Assembly (NCBI GenBank): GCA_937859825.1
Contig: CALMAP010000195.1
Location: forward strand, 18,184-36,583
Source: an uncultured Terriglobus sp.
GTDB taxonomy: Bacteria; Acidobacteriota; Terriglobia; Terriglobales; Acidobacteriaceae
Length of the DNA stretch: 18,400 bases
Direction of reading: 5' to 3'
In this document: one piece after another, positions 1 through 7,036 of the stretch
Position numbering within the stretch: position 1 is the first letter of the stretch
Layout of the letters: each line of letters begins with the position of its first letter
Made by a program: the position numbers and the translations under genes
Notes under the pieces: generated by a model
Database searches by the model: none
The model's input: only the letters and a program-made list of their open reading frames with translations
Told to the model about the DNA's origin: nothing

Positions 1-1335
1 CTAGGCGCGCCCGACGGTAGACCACCGCTGGTGGCCGTTTGCAGGCGCGGCCCGGGGGGGGTTTGGAACCCCGCCGCCGAAACGCCACACGGCCAGCAGA
101 ACCAGGCCGCCGAGCACGATGCTGAGCAGCGCGTCGACCAGAAGTTCGCCGCGCGCGCCAGCCCAGGTGCCGTGCAGACCGAGATGAATCTCAGACCCGT
201 GACCGTCCATCGCAACCGCTCCGGCAATCGCAAGATTGCACGCTGCGATGCAAATGGAGTACTGCGTTGCGGAGAGCGGATTGTTGCGGCCCACGATCTG
301 GAAGACAAGCGCGCTGGTTGCGGTGTAGTTGATGCCCGCCATGACATTGTAAAAACAGACACCCACCACGAACACCTGAACTGGATACCAATGGTGGTTC
401 AGAAGCAGAATCATCAGCAGCGATCCGAGCCCGGCGATGATGGCCGGCGCGATGAACAGCAAGCGGCGGTCAAACCGGTTGCTGAGCGGGCCACCCGCCG
501 CAGCGCCAACGATGCAGGCGATGGCAAGGCCAACGCCGCTGACCCATCCGGTCAGGCTGTCGCTCGCGCCAAAGTCGCGGCCGATGCCGCCGAACAGATT
601 TTGCATGGCAAAGGTCGCGGAGGGCACGACGAACACCAGCAGCGCAAAAAGGTAGCTTCGCTCCCGCGCGGTGGCCAGCAGGTCGCGGCCAAGCTGCCGC
701 ATTGCCTCGCCCACGGCACGCGGGACGCGGGCTTCCTTTGCGGTGAACAACAGTGGCGATGCAGAGAGCAGGATGGGAAGAGGCACCAGCAGCGCAGCAA
801 TGCGCAGGGACAGGTGTCGCATCTCCCACACGGCAAGCGAACCGCAGATGCCGGTCAGGCCCAAGTAGGCGATGTTGAGCCATGCGCTGGCGGCGCTCTG
901 CCGCGACGGTTCCACCAGGTTGGGCACCATGCCGCCAATGGTGCTGGAGTACGTCTGTGTGCACAGGTATCCACAGAACAGTGCCGCCATCAGCAGATTC
1001 GCGCCGGGGCCGTGGCCACCATTGACCGAAGCTGCGGGCAGCAGAGCTACCGACATGCCCAGGCACAATGCGCCCGCAATTGCCAGCAGCATGGCCCAGG
1101 TTCGCCGCTGCAGACCGCAGTCCACCAAAGGCGTGATGAGAAAGCTCAGGTAGCTCGGCCCGAGCACCACAAAGGTGAACTCCGATGCGCGGGCGTTGCT
1201 CACGCCCTGCGCCGTGAGCACCGTGACCAAAGCCACGGCGACAAAGCCATTCATGGAGCCTGATGCGGAGTAGAGGATGCCGACCAGCCACGCAGGAAAG
1301 CGACGTGTCGATTTTTCCGCGGCTACAGGGCACAT
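1..1335 (-). CDS. MFS transporter, AmpG/PAT-like
   Basis: A 444-residue integral membrane protein with about 12 hydrophobic segments, so an inner-membrane secondary transporter. The N-terminal segment with YSASGSMNGF (about residues 22-31) leads into a long transmembrane run. A basic central loop (about 200-225) separates the two halves, as in the major facilitator superfamily. The late segment NYTATSALVFQIVGRNNPLS (about 338-357) resembles the 'A-T-x-Y-S' helix of AmpG/PAT-type carriers, which move muropeptides or acyl-CoA-like solutes. The substrate here cannot be read from the sequence. The stop codon is the first three bases of the window, so the gene is complete. The ATG at 1333-1335 lacks a good Shine-Dalgarno; the next Met (residue 28) would fall inside the first helix, so the upstream start is kept. 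The C-terminal tail (about 425-444) is Pro/Gly-rich and its codons include a run of eight C on the coding strand. No partner gene is adjacent on this strand. Confidence 0.8.
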   Translation of the reverse strand: MCPVAAEKSTRRFPAWLVGILYSASGSMNGFVAVALVTVLTAQGVSNARASEFTFVVLGPSYLSFLITPLVDCGLQRRTWAMLLAIAGALCLGMSVALLPAASVNGGHGPGANLLMAALFCGYLCTQTYSSTIGGMVPNLVEPSRQSAASAWLNIAYLGLTGICGSLAVWEMRHLSLRIAALLVPLPILLSASPLLFTAKEARVPRAVGEAMRQLGRDLLATARERSYLFALLVFVVPSATFAMQNLFGGIGRDFGASDSLTGWVSGVGLAIACIVGAAAGGPLSNRFDRRLLFIAPAIIAGLGSLLMILLLNHHWYPVQVFVVGVCFYNVMAGINYTATSALVFQIVGRNNPLSATQYSICIAACNLAIAGAVAMDGHGSEIHLGLHGTWAGARGELLVDALLSIVLGGLVLLAVWRFGGGVPNPPRAAPANGHQRWSTVGRA

Positions 1336-1471
1336 GGGCTACCAGTCTCTTTCCGCAGTGTCAGCCTGAGCATGCAGAACGGATCAAACTTCGCTGTTTC
1401 GCAAGGAACCAACACCATAGCTCTACCGTATCTTCTAAACGGCGTCTCTACCGAGCCAGAGAAGGTCCGTC

Positions 1472-1648
1472 ATGGGTTTGCTGATTCTCCTGATCGTGCT
1501 GTTTGCCTGCCGCCGCCGTTACTACTACGGCCCTTACTGGGACCATCCTTACTACCGCGGGTACAGTCCGTATCCGTACGGGAGCTATGGCTATGGCTGG
1601 CACCCGTATTCCGGCTACCCGCGTTACTACGGGTACCATCGTTACTGA
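1472..1648 (+). CDS. small Tyr/Gly-rich single-pass membrane peptide (58 aa)
   Basis: A short open frame whose composition is far from random. Residues 2-13 (GLLILLIVLFAC) form a hydrophobic segment. It is followed by CRRR and then a 40-residue tail made mostly of Tyr, Gly, Pro, His and Trp with repeating units such as YYYGPYW, YGSYGYGW and YPRYYGYHRY. A GAAGG sequence sits six bases before the ATG, a sensible ribosome binding site. I do not recognise a named family. The layout (one N-terminal helix, Arg stop-transfer, Tyr/Gly-rich tail) suggests a small membrane-anchored or exported peptide, and Cys13 could be a lipidation site, though no proper lipobox is present. It is divergent from the MFS gene and is followed by the hairpin at 1682-1715. 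Its length is below many gene callers' limits, so it may be unannotated in related genomes. Confidence 0.6.
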   Translation: MGLLILLIVLFACRRRYYYGPYWDHPYYRGYSPYPYGSYGYGWHPYSGYPRYYGYHRY

Positions 1649-1681
1649 GGCTCGTGGAGTTGTGCTACGTCGAGACTGACT

Positions 1682-1715
1682 CGGAGGACTGCCCGACCGG
1701 GCGGGCAGTCCTCCG
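1682..1715. terminator. bidirectional hairpin between convergent genes
   Basis: A perfect 13-bp inverted repeat (CGGAGGACTGCCC at 1682-1694, its complement at 1703-1715) with an 8-base loop. It lies between the small peptide's stop (1646-1648) and the stop of the convergent oxidoreductase (1718-1720). Neither strand has a clear T-tract, so it may stop transcription from both sides imperfectly or protect 3' ends. Confidence 0.6.
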
Positions 1716-1717
1716 GC

Positions 1718-2632
1718 CTACAGCATCATCAGCACAATTTTGCCGATGCCGCCCTGCTCACCAAGCGCATGTGCCTCCGCAGCCTCTTCCAGCGGCAGGC
1801 GGCGGCTGACCGGCAAGGCGAATTTGCCGTCCCGCAGGTCTTCCGCGAACACCTTCAAGCGCTGTGGATCGGGGTGGGCGTGCATCATGGCTATGCGAAC
1901 TGTTGGGGGCTGCTCCTGATCTTTAACCGGGCCCACGAGGCTGCCGAAGACCCCTCCATCGCGCACCTTGTTCAGCAATGCCGATGCGGTGTCCCCACCC
2001 ACGGTGTCCGCGATCGCGTCCAGCCGGCCCAACCGCTCGACGGCATCGTGATCGTCCAGTGCAACCACGCTTTCCACGCCCAGCGATTCTGCGTCTTTTA
2101 AGCTGCGCTTGCGCACACCCGCGATTACCTTCGCGCCAAGCGATCTGGCAGAGTGCACGGCACAGCGGCCCACGCTTCCTGTCGCTCCGGTCACCAGTAC
2201 GGTCTGGCCGGACTGCACCTGGCAGGCTTCGCGGATGAGCTGGTCTCCAGTTCCTGCCACGAGTGGCAGCGCGGCAGCATCCACAGGGTCGAGCCCTTCA
2301 GGTAAGTGCGTGATGTCGCGGGCAGCCACGATGACCAGTTCGGCGTACGTTGCGTGGCCTGTTGCAATCACGCGATCTCCGATGGAGACACCACCGACCC
2401 TGCTTCCAACCGCCCGGACGACACCACTGATATCCATACCGAGAATGCCGGGAAACGTCACAGGAAACATCGACGCGGCCTCGCCGGAGCGCATCTTCCA
2501 GTCCACAGGGTTGACGCTGGTGGCGACCTGCGCAACCAGCACTTCGTCCTCCGCGAGTTCCGGCTCCGGCGCATCGGTTACGTACTGGAGTTTCTGCGGG
2601 CCACCGTACTCGTTCAGCAAAACTGCCTTCAT
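1718..2632 (-). CDS. NADP-dependent alcohol dehydrogenase/quinone oxidoreductase-like (MDR) protein
   Basis: A 304-residue cytoplasmic medium-chain dehydrogenase/reductase of the zinc-free quinone oxidoreductase type. It has a GroES-like N-terminal half (about 25-110, with NPVDWKMRSG at 41-50 and GMDISGVV at 65-72). A Rossmann half follows, with VLVTGATGSVGRCAVHSAR (145-163) for dinucleotide binding. The Cys/His set that binds structural and catalytic zinc in classical alcohol dehydrogenases is absent. The family reduces quinones, enones or similar substrates with NADPH; the actual substrate is unknown. Two tandem ATGs exist (2635 and 2632). The Shine-Dalgarno GAGGTG sits 5 bases before the second, so 2632 is preferred. 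That Shine-Dalgarno overlaps the stop codon of the upstream glycosyltransferase gene, a classic sign of translational coupling. It is the last gene of the SRPBCC-GT87-MDR run and ends at the 1682-1715 hairpin. Confidence 0.85.
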   Translation of the reverse strand: MKAVLLNEYGGPQKLQYVTDAPEPELAEDEVLVAQVATSVNPVDWKMRSGEAASMFPVTFPGILGMDISGVVRAVGSRVGGVSIGDRVIATGHATYAELVIVAARDITHLPEGLDPVDAAALPLVAGTGDQLIREACQVQSGQTVLVTGATGSVGRCAVHSARSLGAKVIAGVRKRSLKDAESLGVESVVALDDHDAVERLGRLDAIADTVGGDTASALLNKVRDGGVFGSLVGPVKDQEQPPTVRIAMMHAHPDPQRLKVFAEDLRDGKFALPVSRRLPLEEAAEAHALGEQGGIGKIVLMML

Positions 2633-2636
2633 CATT

Positions 2637-3971
2637 TCACCTCGCGTGAGTTGGATGCGAAGGAAGTCGCCGACCGTTTTCGTGCGGTGACGGTGCAAGC
2701 GGCGGGTGTGTTCTTGGTGTTTTCTTACGGAGCGTTAACGCCAGAAGCACGCCCAGCGCCAACGCTTTCAGATTGCCGCCGAGCCGCGCCGGGCCCAGTT
2801 GCACGAAAGTCAACGTGGAAAATACCGCGCCGAAGCATGCCAGGCGGGCCGCATCGCCACGCTGCCAACCTTCGCTGAGCCGTGCCAGCAGCAGGCAGCC
2901 GCAAGGTACCAGCAGGTGCACCAGCGTGTAATCCTGCGACATGGGCGTGACCCAGATGGAGAGGACTGCCAGCGCGATCACCTGGTCGAGCGGGTCAAGG
3001 GAACGGATTCGCCAGAAGTAAAGCACCGGCAGGAACAGGGCAATCGCCGGCAGGTAAAGCCGCAACGCCTCGGGCAGTGCTGCTTCATGTCCGCTGGCCA
3101 CAAGCACCAGCTTGAGCACGCCGTAAAGGGAGTGGTCGTAGCCGTTGTCGTTTCGCTGCCAATGCAGCAGGTAGTGCTGCCCAAAGCGGGCCATTTCATT
3201 CTGCAGTCCGTGCCCGGCTGCCATGACGGTAGGACCGAGCATCCACAGACCGGCCAGTGACGCACCCACGAACACGGCCACACTTATCGCAAGAGCGCGC
3301 CACCGCTCCCGTGACAGGAACAAGACCAAAAATGCGAGAGGGAAATACTTCATGGAAGCGGCGAGTCCAAAGCAGCCTGCCGCTGTGTTCTCGCGATGCG
3401 TAAACCAGCTCCAGACACCCACACCGGTCGCAAGCCAGACAAACACCTCAAGGTTTGCCGTGCAGACAAGCAGAACCACAGGAACCGAAAGACCCAGCAC
3501 GGCAGCAGCGAACGCGGCAGGAAGCACCACACCCGCGCCACGCTGCCTGCATGCGCGAACGAAGATCGTGCCCAGGAGTAGCAGCCAGAACAACAGGATC
3601 GCGCGTGAGACCATCACGGCGTCCATTGGTAGCGAGAAGAGTACGCGTGCAACGACAGCAAGCGTCGCGGCATAATTGAAGCTTTGAAGATCACCGAAGT
3701 ACTGCGCGTCGGAGCGAAAAAACTGCAGCGATCCATAGAACTGAAAGCGCTCGCGAAACCCGGAAAGGTCGCGACCCTCGATCAGACCGGGGAACAGCGC
3801 ATGCATGCCATCCAAAGCACGATGCTGGTGTACGTCCTGCACAGCCGATGCAACCGACAGCAGGGTCAATCCAAGGAAGGGAACTGCAAACCAGGCGAGC
3901 TGCCGTGCCCATTTGCGCCGGGCACCCAGCGTGGCCGGGTTGGACGAACTGCTGAGCTTAGACGTAGTCAT
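2637..3971 (-). CDS. GT87 (DUF2029)-like polyprenol-dependent glycosyltransferase
   Basis: A 444-residue multi-spanning inner-membrane protein with roughly ten hydrophobic segments. Features typical of the GT87 family are NLEVFVWLATGVGVWSW (about 174-190, the 'G-N-x-N/E' helix), the SMKYFPLAFLVLFLSRERWR segment (about 206-225), where other members have 'K-x-Y/F-P', and a late MSQDYTLVHLLVP loop-helix (about 344-356). Known relatives are GT-C-fold mannosyl- or arabinosyltransferases that use polyprenyl-phosphate sugars on the periplasmic face; the sugar and acceptor here are not predictable. The C-terminal 30 residues are basic, Pro/His-rich and probably cytoplasmic. Its start codon lies inside the end of the upstream SRPBCC gene (14-nt overlap) and its own TGA stop is embedded in the next gene's Shine-Dalgarno, so the three genes are very likely one transcript. 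Confidence 0.75.
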   Translation of the reverse strand: MTTSKLSSSSNPATLGARRKWARQLAWFAVPFLGLTLLSVASAVQDVHQHRALDGMHALFPGLIEGRDLSGFRERFQFYGSLQFFRSDAQYFGDLQSFNYAATLAVVARVLFSLPMDAVMVSRAILLFWLLLLGTIFVRACRQRGAGVVLPAAFAAAVLGLSVPVVLLVCTANLEVFVWLATGVGVWSWFTHRENTAAGCFGLAASMKYFPLAFLVLFLSRERWRALAISVAVFVGASLAGLWMLGPTVMAAGHGLQNEMARFGQHYLLHWQRNDNGYDHSLYGVLKLVLVASGHEAALPEALRLYLPAIALFLPVLYFWRIRSLDPLDQVIALAVLSIWVTPMSQDYTLVHLLVPCGCLLLARLSEGWQRGDAARLACFGAVFSTLTFVQLGPARLGGNLKALALGVLLALTLRKKTPRTHPPLAPSPHENGRRLPSHPTHAR

Positions 3972-4464
3972 GCCATTGCTCTGACTCAGCGACCTTCGTC
4001 AGCAGCCCAAAACGGGAGCGAAGCGTCCTGCGAATGAATGGTTCCAGAAGAAAACGGCCTACCAGGAAACCTGCCGCGCCAAACGGGAGCGAGAAACGAA
4101 TTTCGTCCCGCAATCGCGTGCCATCCTGCTCCGCCGTTATTAAGTGGTCATGCTGGAAAAACTGAAAACGGCCGGCTTCCTGCGTGTCCTGGAACCATGC
4201 CTGCTCCACACCCTGCAAGACGTGTTGTGGAGGACGGTACCCGGTAATCAGGGTGTGATGGCGTTGCAGCAGGCCAAACAGCCAGCCTTTCCAGACTACC
4301 CGGCTGCCCATCACCACATGGCCATCCGTCACTCCCTCGATCGGCTTGAAGCCAAGCGTCCGTTGCACCAGGGGTACCGAGGTCGAAAGGGCAAATACCC
4401 GTTCCGGTGGAGCGGCGATCCAAGTGGTTTCGCGGATCAGGATGATGCGTTTTGTCTGGGTCAA
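3958..4464 (-). CDS. SRPBCC-family (START/Bet v1-like) cyclase/dehydrase-type protein
   Basis: A 168-residue soluble protein with the layout of the SRPBCC/polyketide-cyclase-like ligand-binding fold. It opens with a strand and the ETTWIAAPPERVFAL segment (about 12-26), where such proteins have 'I-x-A-P-x-x-V-F'. In the middle lie GSRVVWKG and the DEIRFSLPFG strand, and the terminal helix is about 140-160 (EPFIRRTLRSRFGLL). The fold binds hydrophobic ligands in a deep cavity; no ligand can be inferred. The start is TTG at 4464: AGGAAGG lies six bases upstream and no better ATG exists, so a non-ATG start is well supported. It is the first gene of a run with the GT87-like and MDR genes. Oddly, a terminator-like hairpin lies between it and greA, with its U-rich flank touching the ribosome binding site, which hints at attenuation or a promoter inside greA. 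Confidence 0.75.
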   Translation of the reverse strand: MTQTKRIILIRETTWIAAPPERVFALSTSVPLVQRTLGFKPIEGVTDGHVVMGSRVVWKGWLFGLLQRHHTLITGYRPPQHVLQGVEQAWFQDTQEAGRFQFFQHDHLITAEQDGTRLRDEIRFSLPFGAAGFLVGRFLLEPFIRRTLRSRFGLLTKVAESEQWHDYV

Positions 4465-4470
4465 AAAGTG

Positions 4471-4477
4471 CCTTCCT
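4471..4477 (-). promoter_or_regulatory. ribosome binding site deciding a TTG start
   Basis: AGGAAGG on the minus strand lies six bases before the TTG at 4464. It is one of the best Shine-Dalgarno matches in the window and is the reason for accepting TTG as the start of the SRPBCC gene. Confidence 0.7.
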
Positions 4478-4486
4478 AAGAAGTAA

Positions 4487-4510
4487 GACGCCGCCCGGCC
4501 GGGCGGCGTC
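4487..4510 (-). terminator. greA: intrinsic terminator-like hairpin downstream of greA
   Basis: A perfect 24-nt palindrome: a 10-bp stem (GACGCCGCCC with its complement) closed by a GGCC loop. On the minus strand it is followed by TTACTTCTT, a moderately U-rich flank, as expected for termination of greA transcripts. The U-rich flank runs directly into the AGGAAGG ribosome binding site of the next gene, so terminator and leader of the following operon are merged. Confidence 0.7.
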
Positions 4511-4542
4511 CTTTTACTTTCCGTGGTGCCGGCAATAAGGTG

Positions 4543-5022
4543 CTATACGACGGGCTCTTGTGCGTCATGGATCGTGGTCAGCTTCAGGATCTCCATATCG
4601 CGTTTCCCATTGGGAGTAACCACCGTGACAGTGTCGCCGACCTTTTTGCCGACAAGTGCGCGACCGATCGGCGAAGTCGTGCTGATCAGACCTTTGACGA
4701 CATCGCTCTCTTCACTGGTAACAAGCCGGTAGGTGATGTCTTCGCCCTTGGACTCGTCATGCACCACGATAGTGGAGCCGAAACCAACGCGATCGTGCGG
4801 GATGTTGTCCAGCTTGACCAGGGCCAGTTCCCCCATCCGCTTCTTGAGCTGACCGAGACGGGCGTTCACAAACTCCTGGCGCTGCTTGGCGGAGTGGTAC
4901 TCCGCGTTTTCACTTAGATCGCCCAGCGCTACGGCCTTCTTGATTTCCGCTGGCAGTTCGGTGGTGAGCTCGTGCTCAAGTACCTTGATCTCTTCTTCCA
5001 GTTTCCTGGTGATGTGCAACAT
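4543..5022 (-). CDS. greA: transcription elongation factor GreA
   Basis: A 159-residue protein, the usual length for GreA. The N-terminal antiparallel coiled coil covers about residues 1-72 and carries the tip motif GDLSENAEY (34-42). Its acidic residues Asp35 and Glu38 match the pair that positions Mg2+ in the RNA polymerase secondary channel. The C-terminal FKBP-like domain ends with SPIGRALVGKKVGD (117-130), a family signature. GreA stimulates transcript cleavage in backtracked RNA polymerase and so rescues stalled complexes. The frame extends 35 codons upstream, but the Met at 5022 has AGGAAAG eight bases before it and gives the standard N-terminus, so it is chosen. A TATACT box about 80 bases upstream is a possible promoter, and a palindromic terminator follows the gene. 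Confidence 0.96.
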   Translation of the reverse strand: MLHITRKLEEEIKVLEHELTTELPAEIKKAVALGDLSENAEYHSAKQRQEFVNARLGQLKKRMGELALVKLDNIPHDRVGFGSTIVVHDESKGEDITYRLVTSEESDVVKGLISTTSPIGRALVGKKVGDTVTVVTPNGKRDMEILKLTTIHDAQEPVV

Positions 5023-5102
5023 GGCTTCGGCTTTCCTGGTGCGGAATCGTTTTGGGGAGGTGTCTGCCCGGGAAATCACACCCTTTGAGGGTGGAAGAGA
5101 AC

Positions 5103-5108
5103 AGTATA
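5103..5108 (-). promoter_or_regulatory. greA: possible -10 box of the greA promoter
   Basis: TATACT on the minus strand (five of six consensus bases), about 80 bases before the greA start and just past the hairpin that follows the RlpA-like gene. No convincing -35 box is seen at 16-18 bases, so this is a weak call. Confidence 0.35.
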
Positions 5109-5123
5109 CGGGGCGTGCAGTGG

Positions 5124-5153
5124 ACAAGGCACGGCAGACGCGCCGTGCCTTGT
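5124..5153. terminator. hairpin downstream of the RlpA-like gene
   Basis: A perfect 12-bp stem (ACAAGGCACGGC at 5124-5135, its complement at 5142-5153) with loop AGACGC. It begins 18 bases past the stop of the RlpA-like gene and lies just upstream of greA. There is no T-tract, so termination strength is uncertain, but the position fits a 3' end signal separating the two genes. Confidence 0.55.
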
Positions 5154-5170
5154 GTCTCTACATAAGGAGG

Positions 5171-5842
5171 TTATGCCTTGTCGCGTCCAAGTACTTCCAG
5201 CTGAACTTTTGCGAGACCCGAATCAAGAATGCCGAGTTCGCTTGCAGCCGCGGCAGAAAGGTCGATCACGCGCCCCGGCGCAAGCGTACCCCGGTCGTTG
5301 ATGCGCACGATCACAGAGCGCAGAGAGCGAAGGTCGGTCACGCGCACGCGGGTGCCAAAGGGCAGGGTGCGGTGTGCGGCGGTCAACTCCGCCTGCTGGA
5401 AGACTTCACCGGATGCGGTTGTACGGCCCTGCCATACGGAGCCATACCAGGAAGCCAGGCCACGAAGCGGGTGGCTATGCAGCGCGTCCGTCAGCAGGTG
5501 GCGCTTTGGCTTGATTGCGGCCTGCAACTGCTTCGCGGTCTCATTCGACGAGGCCACGGGTCGCGGACAGGCCAGCGGGGTCATGGGTGCGTTCAGGACG
5601 TGGACTGCGGCAGAAACCGCGCCGATTGTGCCGGCGGACCCGGCGAGCAGTGCAAATGCGAAAGTATGACGTCGGCGGGCCAGGCGGATGATGCCGCGCA
5701 GATGGCGCACCGGATGCTGAAGAAAACGCAGCGGCAAAACGGTGTGGGTGGACGACGCGTGAGCAGACACATGGCCCGTGCTTATCGAAGGATGGCTGCT
5801 GATAGTGGATACCGGGTCTTTTCCGGTGTGACTGCGGTTCAA
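5171..5842 (-). CDS. RlpA-like double-psi beta-barrel protein, membrane-anchored
   Basis: The C-terminal 95 residues form a textbook RlpA domain: GLASWYG (128-134), TTASGEVF (141-148), LTAAHRTLPFGTRVRVT (153-169), VRINDRG (179-185) and VIDLSAAAASELG (192-204). His157 and Asp183 correspond to the conserved pair implicated in lytic transglycosylase activity of Pseudomonas RlpA, which cleaves peptidoglycan lacking stem peptides. Unlike classical RlpA it has no lipobox and no SPOR domain. Instead a 60-residue basic N-terminus precedes one hydrophobic segment (about 61-83), suggesting an inner-membrane anchor with the barrel in the periplasm. The start is TTG at 5842, supported by an AGGA seven bases upstream; a GTG at about residue 25 is an alternative. 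The gene is monocistronic and is followed by the hairpin at 5124-5153. Confidence 0.8.
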   Translation of the reverse strand: MNRSHTGKDPVSTISSHPSISTGHVSAHASSTHTVLPLRFLQHPVRHLRGIIRLARRRHTFAFALLAGSAGTIGAVSAAVHVLNAPMTPLACPRPVASSNETAKQLQAAIKPKRHLLTDALHSHPLRGLASWYGSVWQGRTTASGEVFQQAELTAAHRTLPFGTRVRVTDLRSLRSVIVRINDRGTLAPGRVIDLSAAAASELGILDSGLAKVQLEVLGRDKA

Positions 5843-6307
5843 GCTCTTTTCCTGCTAGACCGAACAGACTTTCAGGGACGAACGCAAACTATGCTCTGGT
5901 GATTCGGTCCCAGAAATTTTTGCCTGGCCGTTTGCCTCGATTGCTTTAAGCACGGGGCGGTACTAACGGGCGGCAAGGTTCCTGAGGTCCCCTGTCTGTC
6001 GTCTTCTTTCGTTTGGGAAGATGCGCTCTGGTGGCGCTTGTCGAAACGGAGAGCCGGCAAGTGGTGCGCATGCCCGGCAATCTCATCCTCGGCGAGGTCT
6101 GATCGCTGTCCGGGCACATGGCCTGCATGACAGAGGCAGCTTCGCGGTCCGCATATCCTGAGTCCTGCTGCACCCCCGGACTCTGTCGAACCTCTGTAAG
6201 CATAGCACCGGTGGTCTATTTGGGACAACGAACTGCTCGTTCGTTACGTTGTCGTCTGACTGACTTGGGAGGTTCCTGGCGCTTAGGTCTGGCGCGCCGC
6301 CCTGAGT
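5843..6307. other. 465-nt intergenic stretch without a convincing gene
   Basis: The minus strand holds three overlapping short open frames (within 5872-6316). None has a recognisable motif, a good ribosome binding site or protein-like composition. I see no tRNA-like cloverleaf or strong hairpin. It may hold the upstream control region of the RlpA-like gene and possibly a small RNA or decayed coding sequence, but nothing firm can be said. Confidence 0.4.
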
Positions 6308-6400
6308 GTTTGTCATCTCCTTAGCGAAACGGAGGGGATCTGTAATGCAGGTCTCCGCTGTGTGACGGTGCAGCGTCGCTCCGGTCGAAATGACAGTTTT
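6308..6400. repeat. dispersed repeat, GTTTGTCATC...GGGATCTG type
   Basis: A block opening with GTTTGTCATC and containing GGGGATCTG, ending with CGGTCGAAATGACAG. The ends contain TGTCAT and ATGACA, a short terminal inverted repeat. The first 35 bases resemble the element at 11418-11450, so this is probably a member of an interspersed family rather than unique regulatory DNA. It sits just beyond the 3' end of the response regulator gene. Confidence 0.5.
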
Positions 6401-6424
6401 GTGGAGAGGTTAGCGCAAAGATTC

Positions 6425-7036
6425 CTACAACCACCCCTTGGCACGTGCCGTCCGTGCCGCCTCAATCCGGTTCGCGGCACCGAGCTTGCTGATCGCCTCG
6501 GAGAGATAGTTGCGCACCGTGCCCTCGCTGAGCCGCAGCGATTTCGCCAGCTCCGCCGTGGTCTCCCCCTCACCGGCGCGACGCAGGATTTGCCGCTCGC
6601 GTTCCGTCAATGGATCGTCTTCGGCGTTCCAGATCTCCGCCGCAAGGCCGGGATCGACCACGCGCATGCCTTGGTGCACCCGGCGCACCGCCTCGGCAAG
6701 TTCCGAGGCGGGACGATCCTTCAACAGGTAGCCGCTGGCGCCCGCTTCAAGCGCCCGGCGCAGGTAGCCGGGCCGTGCGAAGGTTGTGACGATCACGATT
6801 TTCATCACCGGGTACAGCTCGCGGACACGCGTAGCGAGCTCAAGCCCGGTCATCTGCGGCATCTCGATATCGGTCACCAGCACATCAGGCCGGTGCTGCC
6901 CGGCGGCGCGAAAGGCCTCGTCCCCATTGGAAACAGAGGCGACAACTTCGATGTCACTCTCAATGTTCAGCAGCGCGGCAAGCGCGCCGCGCACCATGGC
7001 CTGGTCTTCGGCCAGAATCACCCGAATCTTGCTCAT
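6425..7036 (-). CDS. NarL/FixJ (LuxR-type) response regulator, DesR-like
   Basis: A 203-residue two-domain response regulator. The receiver domain (about 1-120) has the acidic pocket in ILAEDQAMVR (residues 7-16), the phospho-acceptor Asp in VLVTDIEMPQMTGLEL (about 52-67) and the late Lys in GYLLKDR. The C-terminal LuxR-type helix-turn-helix is LTERERQILRRAGEGETTAE followed by IA-like LAKSLRLSEGTVRNYLSEAISKLG (about 142-185). It should bind DNA as a dimer once phosphorylated by the kinase encoded just upstream. The Met at 7036 (GGAGA eight bases before) is chosen over a longer frame because it overlaps the kinase stop as ATGA. Composition and pairing resemble the Bacillus DesK/DesR membrane-sensing system, but that similarity does not fix the signal. 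Candidate operators are the TGACA-N2-TGTCA sites at 8310 and 8546. Confidence 0.9.
   Translation of the reverse strand: MSKIRVILAEDQAMVRGALAALLNIESDIEVVASVSNGDEAFRAAGQHRPDVLVTDIEMPQMTGLELATRVRELYPVMKIVIVTTFARPGYLRRALEAGASGYLLKDRPASELAEAVRRVHQGMRVVDPGLAAEIWNAEDDPLTERERQILRRAGEGETTAELAKSLRLSEGTVRNYLSEAISKLGAANRIEAARTARAKGWL

Noticed and set aside
31..1263. 410-codon open frame on the plus strand
   Set aside because: It is antisense to the MFS gene, rich in His/Gln/Arg/Ala with no motif; a GC-rich shadow frame.
5872..6316. Three overlapping short minus-strand frames in the 5843-6307 gap
   Set aside because: No ribosome binding site, motif or coherent composition. A decayed gene cannot be excluded but is not supported.
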